From positions 1 to 11,432 of the forward strand of contig DDEO01000057.1 in the NCBI GenBank assembly GCA_002336725.1: DNA of 11,432 bases, given 5' to 3'. A program made the translations under genes and the position numbers. The stretch's first letter is position 1; each line of letters opens with the position of its first letter. The notes beneath the pieces are model-generated. The model was given only the letters and a program-made list of their open reading frames with translations, was not told where the DNA came from and did no database searches. This document shows, piece after piece, positions 7,961-11,432 of this stretch. The stretch comes from Bacteroidetes bacterium UBA1952. GTDB taxonomy: Bacteria > Bacteroidota > Bacteroidia > Chitinophagales > Chitinophagaceae.

Positions 7961-7989
7961 GTAGGGCCGCCACATAGGGCGGCCCCTAC
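7961..7989. repeat. Inverted repeat overlapping the ctaA stop codon
   Basis: GTAGGGCCGCC (7961-7971) and GGGCGGCCCCTAC (7977-7989) pair around a short loop, giving an 11-bp stem with one bulged C. It covers the TAG stop of ctaA (7986-7988 on the minus strand). There is no T-run on the minus-strand side, so it may act as a 3'-end stabiliser or weak terminator rather than a classical Rho-independent terminator. GTAGGGGC/GCCCCTAC palindromes are also a common kind of dispersed bacterial repeat. Confidence 0.55.
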
Positions 7990-9083
7990 CGTTTTCGGGA
8001 AACGGCAAACAGCACCGCCAGCAGCGACAACATCAGGCTCATGGCTACCAGTTGGTGGGCTTCGGCCAGCCATTCATAAATGCCCATGTGGCTGTTGGTG
8101 GCTTTGGGCGCGTTCAACACGGTGAAGATGCCCAGCGCGGCCTGAATCAAGACGAAGAAGAGCGGCCATTTATACCAGCGGCCCAGCGCCGGCGCTTTCC
8201 GGATGTTCTTGATGCCCGCCGCCTGAACGGTAAATACCAAAACGCCCACACAAAGCAAAAAGGCAAAACTGCGGTGAATGAAATGCACGACCAGCGGATG
8301 ATCGGCCAGGTATTGCATTCCGCCGAAGACGCGGTCGCCATATTGATGGATATTTTCCGGAAAGAGATGCCCGTTGATGCCCGGCCAGGTGGGCGCGGCA
8401 GGCGCGGCTTTTAGCCCGGCCATAAATGCGCCATAGATGAGTTGCAGCGTAAGCAGCGAAAGCAATAACACGGTATTGCGCCGGAGCGCCGGATGAAAAA
8501 TGCGGTCGGTTTCCGGAACGCGCAGCCGCAGCATAAACCAAAAAGTATAGCCCACGAGCAGCAGCGCCGCCATAAAGTGGATGGCAAGGCGGTAGTGGCT
8601 TACATAAAGATTGGTGTCGTTAAGCCCGGAGGCGACCATGATCCAGCCAAGCGCACCCTGCAACGCACCGAGCAGAAACAAGACCACAAAAGGGCGCACC
8701 ATCTCGCGCGTTAGTTGCTTTTTATACAGAAACCAGCCAAAACCTACCAGGAAAACCACGCCCATCAGGCGCGCCCACTCGCGGTGGAGCCATTCCCAGA
8801 AATAGATAGCCTTGAAATCGGAAAGCGTGAAATGACTGTTGAGGTATTTATACTGGGCGATTTCTTTGTATTTCTCAAAAGCAGTAGCCCAGTCGGCCTC
8901 GTTGAGCGGCGGAACCGCGCCGAGCAAAGGCTTCCATTCGGTGATAGACAAGCCCGAACCTGTCAGGCGGGTAACACCGCCGAGCAAAATCTGGATCACC
9001 AGCATCGCCACGCCGAGCAGCAGCCAGTGGGCCACCGGACGCACCTTCGCTGCGCCCTTTTCCTTAAAATTGATATCAGCCAT
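7986..9083 (-). CDS. ctaA: Heme A synthase (COX15/CtaA)
   Basis: A 365-residue polytopic inner-membrane enzyme that oxidises the C8 methyl of heme O to the formyl group of heme A, the cofactor of aa3/caa3 cytochrome oxidases. About eight hydrophobic helices are visible. Family signatures: GGVTRLTGSGLSITEWKP (35-52) in the first helix/loop; H100 in EWLHREWARLMG; H163 and H169 in SHYRLAIHF; H267 and H270 in VHFIHRSF; and H343 in EAHQLVAM, the paired histidines that bind the two hemes. The extended loop NEADWATAFEKYKEIAQYK and overall length fit the COX15 (mitochondrial/alphaproteobacterial-like) class rather than the short Bacillus CtaA. The frame stays open to 9428, but the ATG at 9081-9083 matches the family start and lies ~20 nt below a perfect -7 box. 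No oxidase subunit or protoheme farnesyltransferase gene is in the window. Confidence 0.95.
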   Translation of the reverse strand: MADINFKEKGAAKVRPVAHWLLLGVAMLVIQILLGGVTRLTGSGLSITEWKPLLGAVPPLNEADWATAFEKYKEIAQYKYLNSHFTLSDFKAIYFWEWLHREWARLMGVVFLVGFGWFLYKKQLTREMVRPFVVLFLLGALQGALGWIMVASGLNDTNLYVSHYRLAIHFMAALLLVGYTFWFMLRLRVPETDRIFHPALRRNTVLLLSLLTLQLIYGAFMAGLKAAPAAPTWPGINGHLFPENIHQYGDRVFGGMQYLADHPLVVHFIHRSFAFLLCVGVLVFTVQAAGIKNIRKAPALGRWYKWPLFFVLIQAALGIFTVLNAPKATNSHMGIYEWLAEAHQLVAMSLMLSLLAVLFAVSRKR

Positions 9084-9100
9084 AAAACACAGAAAACGCG

Positions 9101-9128
9101 CCGCAAAGGTAGGGCTGTATCTTTGCGG
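9101..9128. repeat. Palindrome formed by two divergent -7 promoter boxes
   Basis: CCGCAAAGGTA (9101-9111), six bases, then TATCTTTGCGG (9118-9128). The arms are reverse complements over 11 bases with a single mismatch. Each arm contains a perfect TAnnTTTG box on the opposite strand. See the two promoter entries. Confidence 0.75.
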
Positions 9129-9138
9129 GAACGCCAAA
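9104..9138 (-). promoter_or_regulatory. Promoter of ctaA
   Basis: On the minus strand TACCTTTG (9111 to 9104) is a perfect Bacteroidota -7 box, followed by GCGG. The ATG of ctaA is 20 bases below it, so the leader would be short. A TTTG for -33 occurs at 9138 to 9135, a 23-base spacing, longer than is usual, so only the -7 call is strong. Confidence 0.6.
9118..9125 (+). promoter_or_regulatory. Candidate promoter -7 box of the M16 peptidase gene
   Basis: TATCTTTG on the plus strand is a perfect TAnnTTTG box, followed by GCGGG. No TTG is found 17-23 bases upstream, so the -33 side is weak. If used, the transcript would carry a leader of about 225 nt that includes the TCCAAC repeat array. Confidence 0.45.
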
Positions 9139-9222
9139 GGCAAAACCGAAAACGCCGCTGCGGAGATGCCCGTTTTGAAGCCTTCCGGCCTTTTAAAACG
9201 GCTCCGGCAAAGCGCCGCCTTA

Positions 9223-9366
9223 TCCAACGCCCGCAACGCCAACATTCTCCAACACCCGAAAGGCTCCAACATTCTCCAACGCCGGAACGGCTCCAACGCG
9301 AAGCGTCCAACAGCGCAGCGTCCAACACCTGCAAGGCTCCAACGTGAAACGCCCCTATGCTCCAAC
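9223..9366. repeat. TCCAAC repeat array with a 27-bp tandem duplication
   Basis: TCCAAC occurs nine times, starting at 9223, 9248, 9265, 9275, 9292, 9306, 9321, 9338 and 9361, with spacings of 10-25 bases. Two adjacent 27-bp units, 9241-9267 and 9268-9294, differ at only three positions; later copies are degenerate. The last copy lies inside the first codons of the M16 gene (ATGCTCCAACGC). Because 27 is a multiple of three, neighbouring frames stay open and produce repetitive shadow peptides. Spacers are short and irregular, so this is not a CRISPR. Similar TTCCAAC-type iterations are known to me from other bacteria, with no known function. Confidence 0.8.
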
Positions 9367-10643
9367 GCAACATCGCTCCTCCCATCCATGATCCGGTAGA
9401 ATTTGATTTTTCCCTCCCGCCCATTCATAAAGACAAACTCTCCAACGGGCTGCCGATCTACTGGCTAAAGGCCGGCACACAGGAAGTAGCGCAACTGGAG
9501 CTGGTGTTTCCGGCGGGTATGTGGCAGGAGCCGCGCCCGGCAGTGGCATTGGCAACGGCCACGCTCCTCAAGAGCGGCACGCCCGGCAAAACGGCCCACG
9601 AAATCACCGAGGCTTTTGAGCAATACGGTGCCACCCTGCGCCTGAGCGCCGGCGACGACTGGGCGAGTGTTTCCGTCTTTACGCTGCGCAAACACCTGCC
9701 CGTGTTGCTGCCCGTGCTGCGCGAGATGATTCTGGAGGCTTCGTTTCCGGAAGAAGAACTGCGCCTTTATAAGCAAAACACGATTCAACGCCTGCTCATC
9801 AGCCTGATGCAGGGCGATTTTGTGGCCAATCAGCGCATCGATGCCCTGCTCTTCGGCGAGGCGCACCCTTATGGCCGCTATTCGAAGGAACAGACCATTG
9901 CCGCCCTCACCCGCGAAGACTTGCTGGGCTTCCACCGCAGCCAATACGACCTGTCGAAGGCGCAGCTATTTCTGGCCGGCGCGATTGGCGAGAAAGAAGT
10001 TTCGCTGATTGACTCCATCTTCGGAACCGTGCCGGTATCTGTTCCGGAAGGCCCGGAAGCCGTTCCGCAATATTCGGCTCCTGCGCCGGCAGCCCGCGTG
10101 CAGCGCATCCTAAACGACGAAGCCGGTGTGCAGGGTGCCATCCGCATAGGTCGCCTGTTCCCCAATCGCCACGACCCCGATTTTACGCCGATGGTAGTAC
10201 TCAACACGGTGCTGGGTGGCTATTTTGGCTCGCGGCTGATGAGCAATATCCGGGAAGAAAAGGGCTATACCTATGGCATCTATTCCTCCCTGCAACCGCT
10301 GCTGCACGGTGGCTCGCTGGTTATTCATACCGAAGCCGGACGCGATGTGAGCGAGGCGGCAGTAGCAGAGGTATGGAAGGAAATGAACCGCCTGCAAACA
10401 GAACTGATTCCCGAAGAAGAGCTGCGCCTGGTGAAAAACTATCTGCTCGGCGGCCTGCTCGGCGAACTGGATGGCCCGTTTCAACTGATAAACCGCTGGA
10501 AGTCGTTGATTCTAAACGGCTTTGGCCACGAACGCTTCAACCGCAATATTGAGATTTATAAAACCGTTGAAGCGCCCGCGCTTCAGGCGCTGGCCCAAAA
10601 ATATTTTGACCGCGAGGCATTTTATGAAATCATCGTGGTATAA
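9357..10643 (+). CDS. M16-family peptidase homologue lacking the zinc-binding motif
   Basis: A 428-residue protein with the two-lobed M16 (insulinase/mitochondrial processing peptidase) layout. The N-terminus (RNIAPPIHDPVEFDF) is typical of Bacteroidota M16 proteins and fixes the ATG start. The N-terminal lobe keeps the DNGxPIYW-like strand (LSNGLPIYWLKAG) and the SGTPGKTAHEI stretch. The C-terminal lobe keeps GGYFGSRLMSNIREEKGYTYG (R293 and Y304/Y306), the conserved R...Y region that contacts substrate. The zinc motif HxxEH, which should fall in ALATATLLKSGT (64-75), is replaced by L65, A68 and T69, so no catalysis is expected. By analogy with two-subunit M16 enzymes it is probably the non-catalytic partner of an active M16 subunit encoded elsewhere. 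No signal peptide is seen, so it is cytoplasmic. It is divergent from ctaA and 98 bp upstream of a small same-strand gene. Confidence 0.88.
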   Translation: MLQRNIAPPIHDPVEFDFSLPPIHKDKLSNGLPIYWLKAGTQEVAQLELVFPAGMWQEPRPAVALATATLLKSGTPGKTAHEITEAFEQYGATLRLSAGDDWASVSVFTLRKHLPVLLPVLREMILEASFPEEELRLYKQNTIQRLLISLMQGDFVANQRIDALLFGEAHPYGRYSKEQTIAALTREDLLGFHRSQYDLSKAQLFLAGAIGEKEVSLIDSIFGTVPVSVPEGPEAVPQYSAPAPAARVQRILNDEAGVQGAIRIGRLFPNRHDPDFTPMVVLNTVLGGYFGSRLMSNIREEKGYTYGIYSSLQPLLHGGSLVIHTEAGRDVSEAAVAEVWKEMNRLQTELIPEEELRLVKNYLLGGLLGELDGPFQLINRWKSLILNGFGHERFNRNIEIYKTVEAPALQALAQKYFDREAFYEIIVV

Positions 10644-10741
10644 GCTGCCCTGACCGCCTTTTTCCGAAAATCCGACCTTCCTCAACGGCGGCGTACGCCT
10701 CTATTATCCCACAACACGAAGTCTGTCTCTCCCCATTTCCT

Positions 10742-11074
10742 ATGTCTTCTCTTCCTGAACGCTGGCAGAAAGTAGAGCAATTGCTCGTTGAACGTTTTGG
10801 CAAAACACCTGATCTGGATGCCGTTTTATTCCTGATTGGCATGAACGAATACGGGCATCTGCCCCGCAAAAACACTTTTAGCAAGGAAGAAAAGCAGGAC
10901 CTTATCCATGTGGCGGTGTGTACGCTGCTGGAGCCTAAAGGCTACTTTCTGTTTGAGGGGCGCGATGCCGATGGCTGGCCCCACTGGCAAGCGTTGAAGC
11001 CGGTGGAAGTGGCCGGTTTTCTGGGGCAGGAAGTGCTGCTCAAGGGCGCAATCGCCGATTATTTCGGGGTCTGA
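10742..11074 (+). CDS. Conserved-looking small protein of unknown function
   Basis: A 110-residue soluble acidic protein without signal peptide or membrane segment. Visible stretches: an N-terminal helix (LPERWQKVEQLLVERFGKTP), a hydrophobic LDAVLFLIGMNEYGHLP segment, a charged FSKEEKQDLIHVAVCTLL helix, GYFLFEGRDADGWPHW and a C-terminal LKGAIADYFGV. It resembles small uncharacterised proteins I recall from Bacteroidota, but I cannot name a domain. Codon use and composition match the neighbours, which supports a real gene. It starts 98 bp after the M16 gene on the same strand; no promoter box is visible in the gap, so co-transcription is plausible. No ribosome-binding site is seen. Confidence 0.75.
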   Translation: MSSLPERWQKVEQLLVERFGKTPDLDAVLFLIGMNEYGHLPRKNTFSKEEKQDLIHVAVCTLLEPKGYFLFEGRDADGWPHWQALKPVEVAGFLGQEVLLKGAIADYFGV

Positions 11075-11127
11075 GCCGGGCTTTGTATCCTGGGAGAGTC
11101 CGCTTTCTGCGCTAAGGGTTTGAGGTA

Positions 11128-11164
11128 ACAGATACATTCCGTGTTCCCTATGGGCTGTATCTGT
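11128..11164 (+). terminator. Possible terminator hairpin after the small gene
   Basis: ACAGATACA (11128-11136) and TGTATCTGT (11156-11164) form a perfect 9-bp stem around a 19-base loop that itself contains CCC-TAT-GGG (11146-11154). It lies 54 bp after the stop codon. The bases after the stem are only moderately pyrimidine-rich (CTTCT), so termination is not certain. Confidence 0.4.
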
Positions 11165-11224
11165 CTTCTGAAAGAACCTTAAATCTTATGAGCAGCCTTG
11201 CTTGCTAACCATTGCGCCCTATAT

Positions 11225-11432
11225 AGCACACGTCATTTCGGCGGAGCCGGTGCCGCTGAAAAGCGGTAACCCGCAATCTCAATTATCTGTGTTGTGGAGA
11301 TGGCGGCTCAAGGCTTGTGCTGAACTTGATTCAGTGCCGCCATGACGGATTACGTACACGGGTTTACGTACGCGGGATTACGTACGCCCTGCATCTCGCC
11401 GCGCCCTTTCTCAGCACACGTCATTGCGGGCT
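11225..11432. repeat. Composite dispersed repeat, copy B (runs off the window)
   Basis: Related to copy A and in the same orientation. It contains GTGCCGCTGAAAAG, ACCCGCAATCTC, a stem ATGGCGGC (11300-11307) / GCCGCCAT (11336-11343) whose loop holds a CTGAA/TTCAG hairpin, three 14-bp tandem units, and AGCACACGTCATT at both ends (11225-11237 and 11413-11425, 188 bp apart). The right end is cut by the window, so a further unit may follow. It is non-coding and lies downstream of the small protein gene. Confidence 0.8.
11347..11388. repeat. 14-bp tandem repeat x3 (copy B)
   Basis: Units at 11347-11360, 11361-11374 and 11375-11388: GGATTACGTACACG, GGTTTACGTACGCG and GGATTACGTACGCC. Same core (ACGTACGC, here once ACGTACAC), same period and same number as in copy A. 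Confidence 0.85.

Larger units (their letters stand above)
2089..10049. repeat. Iterated palindrome TTCCGGAA, 12 copies
   Basis: Exact TTCCGGAA begins at 2089, 2260, 3742, 5371, 6675, 7114, 7474, 7933, 8355, 8511, 9745 and 10042. Seven of these extend to TTTCCGGAAA (2088, 3741, 6674, 7113, 7473, 7932, 8354). Eleven are inside genes, in more than one codon phase, and one (7933) is intergenic. None lies in 1-2088 or 10050-11432. Because it is palindromic, each copy is the same on both strands. Confidence 0.85.

Noticed and set aside
8715..9347. Plus-strand open frame of 210 codons with a repeated SPTPERLQ peptide
   Set aside because: It is antisense to ctaA and then translates the intergenic repeats; the peptide repetition only reflects the 27-bp DNA unit.
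9223..9366. Possible CRISPR array
   Set aside because: Repeat core is only 6 bp, spacers are 4-19 bp and irregular, and no cas genes are present.
9084..9428. N-terminal extension of ctaA by 115 codons (open frame to 9428)
   Set aside because: It would overlap the M16 start, run through the promoter and the TCCAAC repeats, and is low-complexity (repeated RWRML). The family start is at 9083.

Overview
The window reads as chromosomal DNA of a member of the Bacteroidota, most likely one of the Chitinophaga/Saprospira/Cytophaga-like lineages. Four things point there: a secreted protein with a type IX secretion (T9SS) C-terminal sorting domain, a sensor kinase built from two-component-regulator propeller repeats plus a Y_Y_Y domain, promoter -7 boxes of the Bacteroidota type TAnnTTTG (three perfect matches), and an almost complete lack of Shine-Dalgarno sequences. 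Base composition is moderately GC-rich by eye. A heme A synthase implies aerobic respiration with an aa3/caa3-type oxidase. There is no sign of prophage, plasmid, transposase or CRISPR.

Layout, left to right. A minus-strand signalling block covers 38-4812: a large periplasmic-sensor histidine kinase (4812 to 1717), its NarL/FixJ-type response regulator 18 bp downstream (1698 to 1066), and then a T9SS cargo protein (976 to 38) that has its own promoter. Kinase and regulator look like a co-transcribed pair; the cargo gene is a possible but unproven target. From 4813 to 5302 lies a 490-bp gene-free stretch holding a composite hairpin-rich repeat (copy A). Next come three minus-strand genes: a secreted endonuclease/exonuclease/phosphatase-fold protein (6358 to 5303, TTG start), a GT4 glycosyltransferase (7860 to 6643) and heme A synthase ctaA (9083 to 7986).

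ctaA is divergent from an M16-family peptidase homologue (9357-10643, plus strand) that lacks the zinc-binding motif. Their 273-bp intergenic region holds two back-to-back -7 boxes forming a near-perfect palindrome, then an array of TCCAAC repeats that runs up to the M16 start codon. A small conserved-looking protein of unknown function (10742-11074) follows on the plus strand. The right edge (11220-11432) is a second copy (B) of the composite repeat, cut by the window end.

Most unusual at the DNA level: the palindrome TTCCGGAA occurs 12 times by hand count where well under one is expected, mostly inside genes and once between genes. This resembles the highly iterated palindromes (HIP1) of cyanobacteria. 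The composite repeats A and B carry a 14-bp triplet tandem repeat and a hairpin stem with an apparent compensatory base-pair change. No complete new multi-gene system is evident; the novelty is in the repeats, the divergent promoter and the unpaired zinc-less M16 protein.
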